Notes: generated from the sequence alone by a model not told the origin. 64,000 nucleotides of DNA from Sphagnum magellanicum (GCA_021904315.1 CM038907.1:28403223-28467222), one strand, 5' to 3'; shown: positions 24,601 through 37,510, counted from the stretch's first letter. Program-made: numbers and translations.

Positions 24601-25861
24601 GAGGATGAACAATACCCTAGCCTAAGGTCAGCTTTCACATTGACAAGATGAATAATTTAAATTATAAAATTAATTCGCTTTTTTTCCATGATTTAGTGTG
24701 ATGAGTGAAAATTTTCAGATTGTCGCCTGCAATAATTGTGATGGTTTTCCAAACCTCAGCTTCATATTTTCATGAAAATTCATTTCACTATTTTAAGGAT
24801 TATTTAACAACAAAACAGACCCTAGGGGCAGTTGTAGTCACTTGTACTACCTGTAGGTAGCAGCACTCTATAGATGATGAGATGCTTGGATTCTCCCATT
24901 AGTAAGGATTTGGTTGTCCCACTAGGGTAGATACAATCTACTACACAATAAGCAAGGGTTTTTTAATGCAAATTAAGGAAAAAAATCAGGGATGGAATGA
25001 TCAATAGAGTTATCTGGAAAGTCACCCTGTCTTTAACCTCTGCTTTCGCCCCCTATTCCCTCTCTCTCAGTGGTATCCACAGTGTAAGGATATTTTATTA
25101 AATCTCAGTATGAAATGCTGAAACTCAGCATTTAATGCACAAGGTTCGAGAGTAATTATAGCAGTTGTATAGGTAGGAGCAATGAAAATATATGTAGCAG
25201 CAATGGAGGCACTCAGAAGAAAAGTCAGATTGGATGAAACTCAGTTTACCACCAAAATTGGGTCCCAGTTGTTTCGTTTTGTAAAATTGTCGGTCCCAGT
25301 TTACACGTGTAATGCCCTGTTATGCCGAAACTGGCTGTTCTCACCCCCCTAATTGCGTGACTTCAGGGATAACTCTAATGACTTAAAGGACAAGTGTCAC
25401 AATTCTCGCAGCACCACCAGTTGCAACCAAATCGAACTGTATAGGGACCCTGAGATGTAAAAATCATCCGTTTCCGGAGAATTGGGAAACCATCACACTA
25501 GACTCGATTTGTCCACAGTTCACACTCTAAGTAGCCCTATGGCCAGGAAAATGTTAACCCGATCATTTTTGACTCTTGCACATGGAGTATGAGATAAGGT
25601 TGACATTGTAAAACCAGTGGTCGTCTGGCATGGACTTTTGAATATACCAGCCTAGTCCTGGTATTGGGTCCAAGATAATAAGGACGACTATAGAGGAGGG
25701 TCCAAGGTCCAGGGACCAATGAGATCAAGCAATCTTATTGATCAAAAGCTTTAAATTGGTCCCAAGGCCTTTAGACAAGGATCCAAGAACAAAAAGTGGG
25801 AAATTGAGGCTAAACCTACATGGTAGCTGTTTTGGAGGGAAAACCAATTGGTTTGGACCAA

Positions 25862-26028
25862 AAAACAGTGCTGAAAGGAGAGCTCCTGATTTGGGGAACC
25901 AAGAATCGGGCTAGGGACCAAGGTACAGTCCAACTCAAGGATTCAAAACAGTGCTGAAAGGAGAGCTCCTGATTTGGAGAATCAAGAATCAGGCTAGGGA
26001 TCAAGGTACAGTCCAACTCAAGGATTCA
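25862..26028. repeat. tandem duplication, 83-bp unit
   Basis: A unit containing ACAGTGCTGAAAGGAGAGCT, then CCTGATTTGG, and ending AACTCAAGGATTCAA occurs twice in tandem with period 83, differing at a few positions (mostly G/A). The minus-strand open frame across it repeats the peptide SPNQELSFQHCF, but nothing indicates a real gene. Confidence 0.8.
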
Positions 26029-28509
26029 ATTTGTGTCAAATTAGTCCAAATTGGTTCCAAGGAAATTGGACCCTGGACCCTCGTCTAAAGTGGGCCTAAG
26101 ACAGGAGATACTAAACAGCCTTAACAACTTCGGTCCATAGCTATCTATAGATTGTTGCATGATTTTGTGCACTCCAGTGTTCTTGTCCTCTACAATCAAT
26201 ACTTGTCTTGCTTTAGGGCAAAAACAATTTGAATGTTTTGGTATTACTGGCCAAGTTTGACCGAGTGTTCTTACAGTTCTTGATTTCAAATGGAACCTTC
26301 CATCTGAGTTTTTTAAAATTTTTCTTATTCTTTTGAGTTTTTGATGGAGCCTTTAGTTTGGTCTTGAGACTCCTTTTTCAAAATTTTTAAACTTTCAGTT
26401 TCAATCCTCTTCAGAAAGAATTTAGAGTTGGTCCAGTCTAAGACCAAGTCCAATTTCATCTCCATTACACCCAACTAAACAAAAATACAATTAATCTAAT
26501 ATCAATTATATAAAACCAACCAAATGCAACAACTTGCTTAAGATGTAAGACTAGCTATACTATATATTTATATATTTATAATAAAATTATACTTATCTAC
26601 TTAAAAAACTTGAAGATGTGTAAAAGGGTCAGAACTTAGATTTAAGTTTTTAATTCAATTTTGAAAAGAGGCTAGTTGTAAGTTTAGGTTCCAATGACAA
26701 TTCCAACAAAACTCAAAACCTCTAGTGTAGAGACCCTGGAACCTGACCTATAACCTAGACCTAAACTTGCCAAAATCCTATGATCTGCCAACACTAGTTG
26801 GCACCTATAACTGAAATCACATCATAAAGGAAGGAATCAGTACCTACCAATAACTTACTTCTTGGCATTTACAATATATATAACATTAATTAAAATGAAT
26901 TAAAAGGATTCCAATTCCACACAAAAATGAAGTCAGAATTCTAGGTTTGGGTTTGGCTATGGTTCTAGTTCCAAATTTGAAGATCAGATCTAATTCAATG
27001 TAATCCAAATTGGAACCAATGGTTAACTGCTGGTAATCCTCTGGTAAACCTTCAATTCTAGTTTTTGTTTTCCCCCAAAAATTTGATTGTGAGTCTAGTT
27101 TTAAACATTTTGGGTTTTGGGTTTCAATGATAAAATCAGTTCCAAAAATGAGACCCAATTCCAATTCATTTTCTTTACTAATTGAAACTAAAATAGATTT
27201 ATTTTGGCACAAGGCTGACCCTATTAACTGGGGTCCTACCACCCCGGTAGGGTCCTTGATACTGGTGCTGTATATCAGTTGCAAAGCCTATATACCAACC
27301 CAATGCTGGTTAAATTAAGGCCAATAATATGATAGGATATGGTCACCGGTGTTGAATTTTTTGGATTTGTGTTTGTTCCCAACATAGTTCTTACCTAGTT
27401 CTCATCACGTTCCCAAGATTTCTGCAATAGCACCACACTTTGTCCTATATGCTTTGCCCAATGTCAATGTCCTTTTAAAACCTTTATAGGTTGGTGAATA
27501 TTGGGACTTAATTTCACCTATGAGTGAATACTTCTATATTGAGGGAGCCTCCTAAGTAACATTATGAGTTGTCTTAGTTGTTGTACACAGACCCAATGAC
27601 AAGATCAATATTTGAGTATTGTTGAAATGAATTCATGAAGCACACAATGACAATTACTTGGTGTTTTGGGAGGCACTTTATGTCTATGAACATCCCTCCC
27701 ATAAAAGAGGAGGGATATTATGCCTATTCCTTGAGGGTGGGAGAGATGTTATGCCTCCTTGTAACCATAACACTCCTCTTACTCTTACGTACGGAGTAGG
27801 CATAAGAGCCTTCTCCCTCTTATGCCTTGTGATAACATTTGCCTCTTGCTCTACAATGGGTAAAGTTTAGGGTAAGGCTCTATGGTGGGGGCAGTACACC
27901 CTGGTAGCAAGGGCCCAATGAGTTTCCTCGTTTTGTTAATTGTGCAATTTTGGGAGTCAATTCTCCATGACCAGGATCTCTCGGGTCCAATGGCCATGAC
28001 TAGAGACCACTATAGGGGCTTCTTCCACATGTACAGTGGCTCCTACCCAAACAAAGAACTTGATACCCATGATACTGGCAGAAAGAACCCTTTGTATCGG
28101 ATGGGCTGTAATTACTAAAATAAGGGGCTCTCTATTTACGGGTAGAAAAAACTAGGAGGGCTTTATGCTCACGGGCTTGGGACATTCCCCCAAAATGCTG
28201 GACTCAGCAATCACCTTGCTCACCTTGTCCTAGGCCCCCTTTATACGGAAATGCCCTCCCACCTTGGGCCTTTACTGGGCACAAAACAATAAAACGACTA
28301 TCTCCTTTACCAGGAGTTGGCATCTGAATGCATGAAAGAGCATTTACCTTAATTCTATTACTGTAATATTTGGGAGGCTTCAGTAGTTCTCTGCCAAATA
28401 ATTAATTTAATCCGGAATTTCTAGTTCGGCAGCTACCTTTTGAATTTTTAAAATTTCAGCATACATGTAATATATTTAATAAAATTCAGCAACATTATAA
28501 AATTGTTTT
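26029..28509. other. intergenic, no gene seen
   Basis: Several open frames of 60-130 codons (for example minus strand 26886-27284, plus strand 27658-28118) show no known domain, no coherent composition and no splice partners. TACC/GGTA-rich words recur near 27.2 kb. Confidence 0.4.
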
Positions 28510-28705
28510 ATTGTGTTAGTGGTCAGATGGATGTAAAATTAATTCAATTGATTGGGCGAGTCCTTGGATCAAAACTGTCTGGCAGCTTTGAATGTGTTTT
28601 TGAAAATTTAAGCAGAAATGGCTTAAGTTTTTCTGAAAATTTTCACAAAGTTGAAAATAATTTAATTTATGCCGAAACCGCCCTGGTACTACAGTATCAT
28701 AAACC
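28510..28705 (+). repeat. dispersed repeat family F, copy 2
   Basis: Counterpart of 24440-24600 through TTTTCTGAAAATTTTCAC, GTTGAAAATAATTTAATTTA, then GCCGAAACC and GGTACTAC. Confidence 0.4.
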
Positions 28706-28804
28706 AAGAACCGAAATTCTAAATGGGCAAAGTTTTAGTGCCAAGTTGTATCGGACTCCAAAAGCACCCTCAAACCTTAGAGCAGTTCAAGCGCAGTACT
28801 CCAT

Positions 28805-29100
28805 AAGTGACCTTGAAGAAATATTTCACATCTAAGTTTAGTTATTTCCTTAAATCTAATCCCACCCGTAAAACTAAAACTTTGACTCCAAGTAGGTGGG
28901 AATCTCCCAATAACAAACCACCTGGACTAATCATTACAGTTCTTCACCGATCAGAAACAGGGAGTAGGAGTCATATCGTATTTATTACACTCTTCATAGC
29001 ACTCACATCGTATTGATTAGGCTGTGCTGTCCTTTACCAGCTTCAGCATCGTTTCAAAAAATGCTGCGCCAAAACCATTTTGCTGAGCCAAAATGGCATG
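28805..29100 (+). repeat. MITE family C, copy 4
   Basis: Landmarks in the same order as 60795-61070: AATATTTCACATCTAAG, TTTAGTTATTTCC, AGTAGGTGGGAATCTCCCAA, TAACAAACCACCTGGAC, GATCAGAAACAGGGAG, TTTATTACACTCTTC, CTTTACCAGC and AAAATGCTG. Over about 290 bp the two copies are clearly homologous. Confidence 0.65.
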
Positions 29101-29580
29101 TTTTCACTTTTCTTCACCCATTTTGATTCTGCTGGGCCACATACCAAGCACTAGTGGAGTTCCTCTTAGCTCCTACTCCATTTTCAATCATAAAGTATCT
29201 TTTGTTGCACACAGAGGAAAAGAGGCATTTTTTTAAAGAAAATTACTGAGAGCTTTCATTTTATTTTATTCCCCTGTCTTATTAGACAAGAGATTTTCTT
29301 TTTGGTTTTTTTTTCCAGCCTTCGGTTGGGCCCATTGTTCCAAATGTCACAAGGTAACTGATGTGAATCTAGCCGTTTCAGAACGTTTTTTCCCTTGTTT
29401 TTTTTAATCTTCTTTGTATAGGGTAAGGCTCTGCTATCATGGAATGATTGTGTAAACACTGAGGGTTGAAAATTCTCTCAGTGTATATGTAACTTGATAT
29501 GTAATTTGATTACACAATTATTTAGGTAATTGTTCAATAGGGTAAGTTGGGTGTAGGATTCCATAATTTGGAATCATAGG

Positions 29581-29825
29581 GGGAACCATGTGATGTTGTT
29601 TCTTTGTGATTAATTGTGAAATCACACAGGGAACCATGTGATGTTGTTTCCTTGTGATTAATTGTGAAATCACACAGGGAACCATGTGATGTTGTTTCCT
29701 TGTGATTAATTGTGAAATCACACAGGGAACCATGTGATGTTGTTTCCTTGTAATTAATTGTGGAATCACACGTCGAACCATGTGATTTTGTTTCCTTTTG
29801 ATTATTTGGGGAACCATGTGATGGA
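29581..29825. repeat. tandem array, 48-bp unit, 4 full copies plus partials
   Basis: Units starting GGGAACCATGTGATGTTGTT begin at 29581, 29629, 29677 and 29725, with a diverged unit at 29773 and a truncated one from 29810. Because 48 is a multiple of three, the minus strand stays open and encodes a 16-residue repeat (HHMVPCVISQLITRKQ), which I take as fortuitous. About 50 bp downstream lies TAGTATATAAGGAGG, a TATA-like site, so the array could be the upstream enhancer part of an LTR. Confidence 0.9.
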
Positions 29826-32103
29826 TAAGTTTTAGGAAATTTCTTGATTAGTTTCCTTTTGGTTAGTATATAAGGAGGTGTTTGTGACCTTGAGAAACAC
29901 CTTCATGGTACACAATTATGGTATGAATACAAAGTTTGTGAAAATTGAAGTTTTGATTTTAAAAGGCTTTTTGTTTTTGAATAGTTTTGGTGTTGTTTGT
30001 GTGTAGTTCATGGTAGGAAAATGGTGAGGCTTACATAGCCAATAAAAGGGTGGGAGGATAATTTTACAACCAAAAACATAGATTTCATAACTATATAGTA
30101 ATCATACATAGTTTCGATCCTAAACCTGTTCGTGTTGTACATATACACTAAGAATTCTCTCCGTGCTTGTTATAGTCTTTGCAGAACCTTTTTTTTTAAT
30201 CTCCAGAGCCTTTCCTGGGAAAAAGTTCAAACTCAAAGTTACCACATATTCATTCCAATCTTTCCAAAGACGATAAACATTTGTCCAATTTAAGCACAAT
30301 TTTTTTTTGAGATATTCTACTATTCCTTGCTAGGTTTGAGAACCCACAAATTCATAGAACTAAAATGTAGTACCCCAACCAGCAGCCTAGTTCCTACCAT
30401 CTATAACAAAGGATCTTTTGTTATATCTCTTCAATTTTGTTCGAGAATGTTAGTCATACCTTTCACCTAATCACACAAGGCATTGCATTAAACACACTAA
30501 TAGAATTCATTAAACAGTAACTTACCTTAAGGTCAATTTCGTCATTAAATAATCCTCAAAATAGTGGAATGAAATTTTGTGAAAATATGAAGTTGACATA
30601 CTGAAAATTATCATAGGTTACACTCTGAATAATTTCACTACCCATATCACAATATCATAGTAGATTGTGGAAAATAATATAATTTTTTGCATTAAAAAAG
30701 AAATTTCATTTTTTGAAAAAAAAAAATTGTTTTGTCAATGTGAAAACTGACCCTAGGCTATGGTATTTAATATCTTATTTATATAGGTACTCCAAAGCCT
30801 GGAAGTATACTATCACTCAAAATGTGAACCTTTTACCCATGTGAGGCCAACCAAAGAGGCCACCAGACAAAGTAATTCACAACTTCGGGTGCCCCCACAA
30901 CATGAGTCACACATAATCACCATAATAACTTTTGAATACTCCAACAACAATAGAACAAAAACAAAAGTAAGAGGTGTACTATTCCAGCCTACTCCAACAA
31001 CAAAACAAAGAACACAAGCAATATGCCAGAACCTTATGGGATGCTAAATTCTAATATTGAGTTGAAAATGAATACTTAATTTTTTAGGGTTTATAGTTTC
31101 TTCACCCCTCAGTAGTAGTGGGAACCCAGAGAAGCATGTGTTAAAAATGCTCTAAATTTTCCTTTCAAAAGCTCCTTGCACTTTGCATGTCTTTTGCATT
31201 GGGGTCACATGCAAGAGATGTCATGCAACATCTAACACGAGAAGAAAAAAGAAAAAAAGACAAAATAACGTGTTTTGTGAGTTGAAAAGCTTATTTTTCT
31301 TCTTGCTATTTTTTCATTAATTCTTTTTCCTTCGTACTTCAAAGATGATTTCTAGAGCTTGAGGTAGCTCTCCCCTAACATTTTAAATCACTCCAAATGA
31401 AGCACATATGATGAAAATATAAATAAGTGTTCGATCGTAGGCAGGCAATTGGTGATGGGCTGGTCTACCCTAGTTCGCTAAGCCAACTTGTCAAAACAAT
31501 TCAAGACAACAGTTTGAACACTCTCATTGGTTACAAAAACATTTCTTCACAATGCACAAGCCTATGAGGCTGCTACATCATTTTAAGTGTCAGTCTACTG
31601 AAGAAAACTCCTCACAACAATTCCAGGTCCAGTTCTAACAATCTCATTGGCCACATAGGGTTTTTTTTTCATTACACACATAGGCATAAGCCTATTCTAA
31701 ACATCCTTACGTTAATGCATAGTTTAGACCTTTGTCTCCATACTAAGAAATGCCCACCAGTGCCTCATCAAACTCATGCTCCAACTCTGTTTTGACATTT
31801 TAAATGTGTGTCTTGTTTTCTTTTTTGTGTGTGGCTATATTTGCTTTGAGAAATGTTAGATTCAGCCTCAAAAACCTTCATTTTCTCTTGAGATGGGATT
31901 TACCAATGTTGGGCAGTGATTAGAAATTCCTTAAGATATATAGCTCTGGTTTTGATACATAATCACAGTTCTCAAAGAAATTTAGGAACTGATTCATTAA
32001 CTTTCTATAAACCTATTAGTTCTTCATTGGACATTTCGTAAAAACCTTTAATATGTTTGGTTTTTTTTTAAAAATTAAATGTTTCTTTGTCAAGAGTTTT
32101 GTT
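29826..32103. other. intergenic with LTR-like stretch, no gene seen
   Basis: From 29870 a TATATAAGGAGG box, then AACACCTTCATGGTACACAA, and near 30130 TGTTCGTGTT, resemble an LTR promoter and R-region; similar words occur near 32.2 and 45.5 kb. No coding domain was recognised. Confidence 0.35.
31190..31450 (+). repeat. dispersed repeat family E, copy 1
   Basis: Shares with 62580-62830 the series GAAAAGCTTATTT, TCTTCTTGCTATT, CTTCAAAGATGATT, GAGCTTGAGGTAG and ACATTTTAAATCACTC followed by AAATGAAG, with moderate divergence. Confidence 0.55.
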
Positions 32104-32330
32104 GTGTTTAGGTGGTTTATGTCTTAATTACATTGGATAAACAAGGTAAAATAATTCCAAACTGGTTTCAATGTGAACACAATTTTAAACATTTTGACTT
32201 TTTGAAGGGGATATAAGCCTTTAGGAGGGGTGTTTCAATCCATTTTTTGGATTTGAGATCACACTTCTCTCATGTTTTATGTTTATTTTGCAAATGGGTT
32301 GATGCAAGTTTTACTTGGATTCTTGGTTGT
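32104..32330 (+). repeat. LTR-like dispersed repeat family D, copy 1
   Basis: Matches 45414-45605: TTTAGGTGG, TTATGTCTTA, GGGATATAAGCCTTTAGGAG, then GGGTGT, TTTTTTGGATTTGAGATC and GCAAATGGGTTGATGCAAG. This copy carries about 80 extra bases in the first half. The GATATAAG box followed by the rest of the unit resembles an LTR promoter. Confidence 0.5.
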
Positions 32331-35300
32331 TGTGATTAGGATAATCTCTCAAAGTTTCCCACATTCGTTGTTCTCTTTCTTCCAAACCTTGGGTTTTGAT
32401 ACCAAATACGGAACAATTTTTTTCAATCCTTTTTTGAATCCAGAAAAAATGGATCCAGTTGGATAGTGCTACAATTAGATGTAATGTTATTTTTCAGCCC
32501 TATATCTGTTCGTGTTTTGCACAGAATTTAGTTATGACAAGTGCCCTGGAGTTGTAAGTTTTTTTTTGCTTCAGTGGGTTTGTTTGTTTCTAGGAAGTTT
32601 GTATTTTGTTCAAGTTTTTGCAATTGATAGGAGTTGCAATTGAGTGGGGCTTCCTCAATCTCAAGAAGTTTGCCTAGCAAAGATGGTGAATTTCCATTGA
32701 TTTTTTAATCTTTATTTGAACCCCAAATGGGGCTTGGGTACCCAGAAGGTGGAGAGAAAAAAATAAAATGAGGAGGGCCTAACATCCACAAAGGGGAGGG
32801 GCATCACACTCTCTCAATCTCTTTCCCTCTTTCTCTTCTTGTAACAATGATTCGTCAACCTTAGTTGAATAATAACACAAGGTGTAATTACAACATCCAC
32901 AAAACCATTATCACCACCATCATTGCTAAAGCGCAAAGCTAGTCATCATCAATAAAAGAAAATGGTAGGGAGGATTTGCCTTACCCTTCTCATGGTCAAG
33001 GTAATTGGTAGTTGTGCATGGGGGCATTGTGGTGTCATCTTCTTCTTCGAACATAAGTTGCAACCACTACAATAACAAGAAGGAACAACTAGAACAACAA
33101 GAGCTTGAAACTCCCATTAGAACATTGTTGCATTGCCATGGACAACTACAAAAGTAGTGGCAATAAAACTTCCAACTCCTACCTTGCTGGGAATGTTGCA
33201 TTGTCATCAAATGAGTGCGAAACAAGAAAGAAAACATTTGGGTGACTGAAGGGAAGAAGAATTTAGTGGCATCAAATGGGGAGCTCAAATTGCCATCACT
33301 TGGAGCTAAGAAACTTCCTAAACTTGGCCGAGTGGTAGGATTCAAAAGGCTCACATTTCCAAGTGAAGGTTCAAAATAAGGGAGGCAACAGTTCAATCGG
33401 CACAACCCAGTTTTTTCTTCTTTTTATTTTTGAAGCCTTGGGTTTGAAAAGAGGTACAGGATTGGGCCCCATCCAAAAATGCCATGTGTTACCTTTTTAT
33501 TTTTATTTTCTTTAGAATTTTTGGGATTTTATTATTTTATTCTTTTTTTCAACTTTTTCATCCACATGAACATTTTCATCCATCTTAATGGTCGAACATC
33601 ATGTTAGTGATTAGACTTTTTTTTTATTTATAAAAAAGATTTCATGCACATTGAGCCATATGACTAGATAAAAAATAATAATTAATTAATTAATTTCAAA
33701 ACTCATTTTGGAATTTATTGGGAATTCTCTTTAAAAATTCATATCTTCATGTAGGGCATTGGATTGGGGTGTCATCCATGCCATTGAATTCTTGGAAAGG
33801 AGGCCTACACAATGGTAGATCTCAACCTGTTTGGAAATAAACTATTTCTAAAAGGTTTTCACTAACATGAGAAAATGGTGTGCATGTAATCAATTTTCAC
33901 CAAATTTTTCAAAATTTGGAGTTTGTGCTACTAAACATGAATATTTGTAACTCTCAAATGGTGAAATGCCATGTCATCAACATTGTGGAGTATCATGTTG
34001 TTAACATGTTTTCATTTTTACATTTGTATTTGTCATAAATCTCCACTTAAAGCTCACAAAAATGAAAATTTGTGTGGTATGCATTGTTCATTTACACTTG
34101 TGTTGTTCGGGGTTGCACATGTGGTTCATTTTTGTTGTTGAAATAATATTCATGAGCTATCTAGGGTTATCATAAAGTTTGTGTGTCCATTTGGATGTTA
34201 ACACTACCTCATGTCATATCAATCTATTCTTTATTGGCGATTTATCACCAAATTGAAAAGTGTGACAGTGACCTTACGAAATTAACTAAGGAGAGATTGA
34301 AAAAGCATCGCCATTTGAGCACCTTTTTCATTGATCTTGTAGCCAATACCTCATATTAGGTAATGTTATAAACATTGTTGCAACCATTAAGTACACCACA
34401 TTTCTTGTCTCAATCTTTCTCTTATCACCATAAGTGCACCAGATTTGCATTCATGATCAACACTTGTGCAATATTTTACATTTCCTAAGAAAAACCTTGT
34501 GACACATTATATTATGGTCAACCTAGGTCAAAGTCCAAATCAAGCTACTTGGGGTTGGGTTAAGGTGACCAAAACTTGCACCATTTGATGCCCTAAACCT
34601 TATGGTGATTGAAACAACATTCAATCACACACAATCTACCCAAACCCATTTTGGTCATTGCTTAATGACTAGTGGTTGAATTATGCCAAAGGAAAACAAA
34701 GTAACATAGCTTTATTGTTGGAAAAGAAAAAAATCGACAAAAAAGGTACAAAAAATTCAAGAAACCTTTTTGTTTTGAATGTAAATTCAACCAAATTTCT
34801 TATATTTTGGTTAAATATTTGCAAACTATTGACACCAAAAAAATGAAAAAGTTAATGGATGGTTTCCATTTGTATAAGAAAATATTGCTTCAAATGAATA
34901 TTTATTGATTTTATTCTATTATTTGATGTCTATGATCTTTTCTCAAATCACTTTGTATTTTAACATAGTGGACACATGGATCTTCCAACATATTAAAATA
35001 TTAGCAAGGAAATAATTTGGGGACATGAAATGATGGGATGTATGCTAGTACTTATGCCTTATACTAGAAGAAAACTCAAAATTTGTGACTATTGTTTATA
35101 ATTATTTTTTAGTCAAGAGTGATGTTTTGCAACTATTTTCACATTAATCACCTAAAATGGGTCATAGTATTCATAAAAGACAATATGATGTCAACAATGA
35201 CATCAAATTTTGAATGAAATCCATGATCAACAAATAAAAAAGACCTTTGATTAAATTATATAAATATGGCTTATGTAGCACAAATTTGTGACTATAGTTA

Positions 35301-35472
35301 TAATCATCTTGATAACCTATCAAAATTTGCCATGTGTTGATTTGTGACATAAAATGTACGTAAATAGTTTTAGGTAAGTAAATAGGTAGGTTAGACCATG
35401 TGACATTTGTGATAGCCACATGGCACCTACATGATAGACCTTAACCACATGCCACTGCAACTAAATCATGTA
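32331..35472. other. intergenic, no gene seen
   Basis: Open frames such as minus strand 33067-33405 show no known domain. Mainly AT-rich, with simple T-runs. Confidence 0.4.
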
Positions 35473-35585
35473 ATGTGGCACCTAGGTTAAGTTATGCCAC
35501 GTGTCACCTAAGATAGGCTATGCCATGTGACACTTAGGTTAGATTTATCCCATGTGGCATTTAGGGTAGGTTTAGGTTACATGTA
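35473..35585. repeat. degenerate tandem array, 26-27-bp unit, 4 copies
   Basis: Units starting at 35473, 35499, 35525 and 35552 follow the pattern ATGTGGCACCTAGGTTAG plus a variable tail. Related words (CACCTAGGCCATGTGACAC) recur near 36560 beyond the mini-Helitron. Confidence 0.6.
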
Positions 35586-36070
35586 CCTACTAGGTCAATT
35601 AACAATTACCTAACTACTTATTTACATAATTACTACCTACCTACTTAACTTAACTTTTAATGTATTAATTACCTACCAACTAATAGTAATTACCTAGTTT
35701 AATTTATCTACCACCAACCAATTACTACTTAGACTTGTTTAATAACTATTTATTGGGTGTAGTCATAATCAAATGAGCCAAAAAACATGTCAAGTGACCA
35801 CCAAAACTCTATAAAAACTATAATTATGTTAGATATATTTTTGTGGTGCCACTTTAATGCCATGTTAATCATGGAATGTAGTGTTAAATGACTAAGATGA
35901 ATGTTGAAAAATTCAAAGCAAAAATTGAAAAAAAAAAAAAAGTGTTTTGGTTTTAATAAAGAAGTTTTAAACTTGAACAATAGTTGCACCAAAAGCAGTC
36001 AATTTTGCAAATTATGTTAATACAAAAAATGTGATGTATTGAAAAAATTATATATATTTTTAATAACATA

Positions 36071-36359
36071 CTAGTGTGAACCTGGTGCATAATGCACCTG
36101 TCGAGCTTCCCCCCGCCCGTGCCCCCCCCCTGGCCCGTGCTAGCCCCCCCCGCCCGGTCCTTCCTTGCCCGTCCCCCCCCCCCCCCCCCGCCCGTGCTGG
36201 CCCCCGCTTCTGGCCCCGCCCTACTGCCCCCCCTGTCAGTTGGGTAATAACTGTCACAGAAAACAAAACCCATCAAAAAAAAAAAAAAATCCGGGCAGTG
36301 CCTGGAAACTGCCCGGACAGACAGACAAACAGACACACCTATAGATTTAATATATAAGA
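36071..36359 (-). mobile_element. mini-Helitron (non-autonomous), 289 bp, GC-rich core
   Basis: On the minus strand the element starts TCTTATATATTAAATCTATA followed by TGTGTCTG/TCTGTCTG repeats, the look of plant Helitron 5' ends. It ends with a hairpin AGGTGCATTATGCACC followed by AGGTTCACACTAG. The last four bases CTAG fit the CTRR rule. The flanking bases are A (before TC) and T (after CTAG), as expected for insertion between A and T without target duplication. It has no Rep/helicase coding capacity. The core (about 36105-36240) is almost pure G/C with repeats of GCCCGTGC, in sharp contrast to the AT-rich surroundings, and explains the proline-rich open frames here. Confidence 0.75.
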
Positions 36360-37510
36360 TTGCAAAAGATTTCATCCCAAAAGTCCTTTATATGATAAAA
36401 TGAAAATGACCACAAAAAAGACTATAATCCTTGAGTCCTTTGTCATTGTTGGCTCATTTGATTGTGATTGCACCCTATTAATCTAACTTACTATTTTATT
36501 AATTCACCTAGCTTAAGTACTAACTAACATAATTTACATGGCGTTTAAGCCTAAACCACCTAGGCCATGTGACACTTACACTAATTGTTTTTTGTACTAT
36601 TATTATTATTATTATCACACTTGTTATAACTTTTGTTTACTATAATAATATCAATTTTTAGATTGAATATACGAACAATATACATGTACATATGCACAAT
36701 ATGTGTGCAAATATATCTATATTACATTTCTAATATATTGTAAATATAACTTCAATACATACTTAAATATATTTTTTTATTATATTGCACCATAATATAT
36801 TTCTAGGGGTGCAATTAACTTGGTGATTATTTGGTTAATGGGACATATAAGGTTATTCATGATCATGGATGAAAATAGACCTAAATAACATCTAGCCCAA
36901 AGGATTTTCTTATCAATCACATGTTTAGGGATATTCATAGGTTGGTTCATTAATATTTGTGATTTAAAACATAGGGGATAATTATAGGATTCTATGGCTT
37001 GATAATTGTTAGAACTACAAAAAACATTGCTAGTGTTAGATTATGGACTTTCAAACACCACTTTTGAACCACCTAACCATGCTTTCACCCTAGGAGGCCT
37101 TCCATGCGAATCACATAATGTCTGAAATAAAAAGTTTAACAATTGAAGGTTAGATTATCCCCTTGAAAATTGATTGGATGACATCACTCCAATTTGGGAC
37201 ACCCAAAAAACCTTAAAACCTTCCAAGCACTAATTTTGATGAGCAACTAGAGTTTTGAAAGGTCAAGGATTAAGGTTCTCCAATTTTTGGCAAAAAGGTG
37301 AACAACCCACCCCCCCCCCCCCACCCCTATGTTCAAGGTTTCAACCTTTTTAAGACATTCAAAATATTAAACAATGGTTATAAATATGTAACCAAAAACA
37401 AAATATCAAAAGGGGAAAATAAATAATAAGGAAATGAAACCAAGGTGTTTTTTTTTAACACCATATAATTGTAATTCAATTTAGTCATTTTTGGGCAACT
37501 ATGACAATTT
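36360..37510. other. intergenic, no gene seen
   Basis: AT-rich; a C-run near 37310. No gene or element ends recognised. Confidence 0.45.

Larger units (their letters stand above)
21401..25861. other. intergenic, no gene seen
   Basis: No supported gene. Holds an (AT)n run near 22533, a run of ATTTTAA words to about 22600, and family B copies listed separately. Open frames here are short and lack recognisable domains. Confidence 0.4.

Noticed and set aside
26886..27284. 132-codon minus-strand frame
   Set aside because: No recognisable family and no supporting gene structure; length is within chance expectation for a window of this size.
29518..29817. Minus-strand protein with 16-residue repeats
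   Set aside because: A by-product of a 48-bp tandem array whose period is a multiple of three; no promoter, homology or splice context on that strand.
32390..32420. TTGATACCAAA as a minus-strand primer binding site
   Set aside because: Only about eight bases fit the initiator-tRNA site and no LTR terminus adjoins it.
36076..36357. Proline/alanine-rich open frames on both strands
   Set aside because: They arise from the GC-rich core of the mini-Helitron and contain no recognisable domain.
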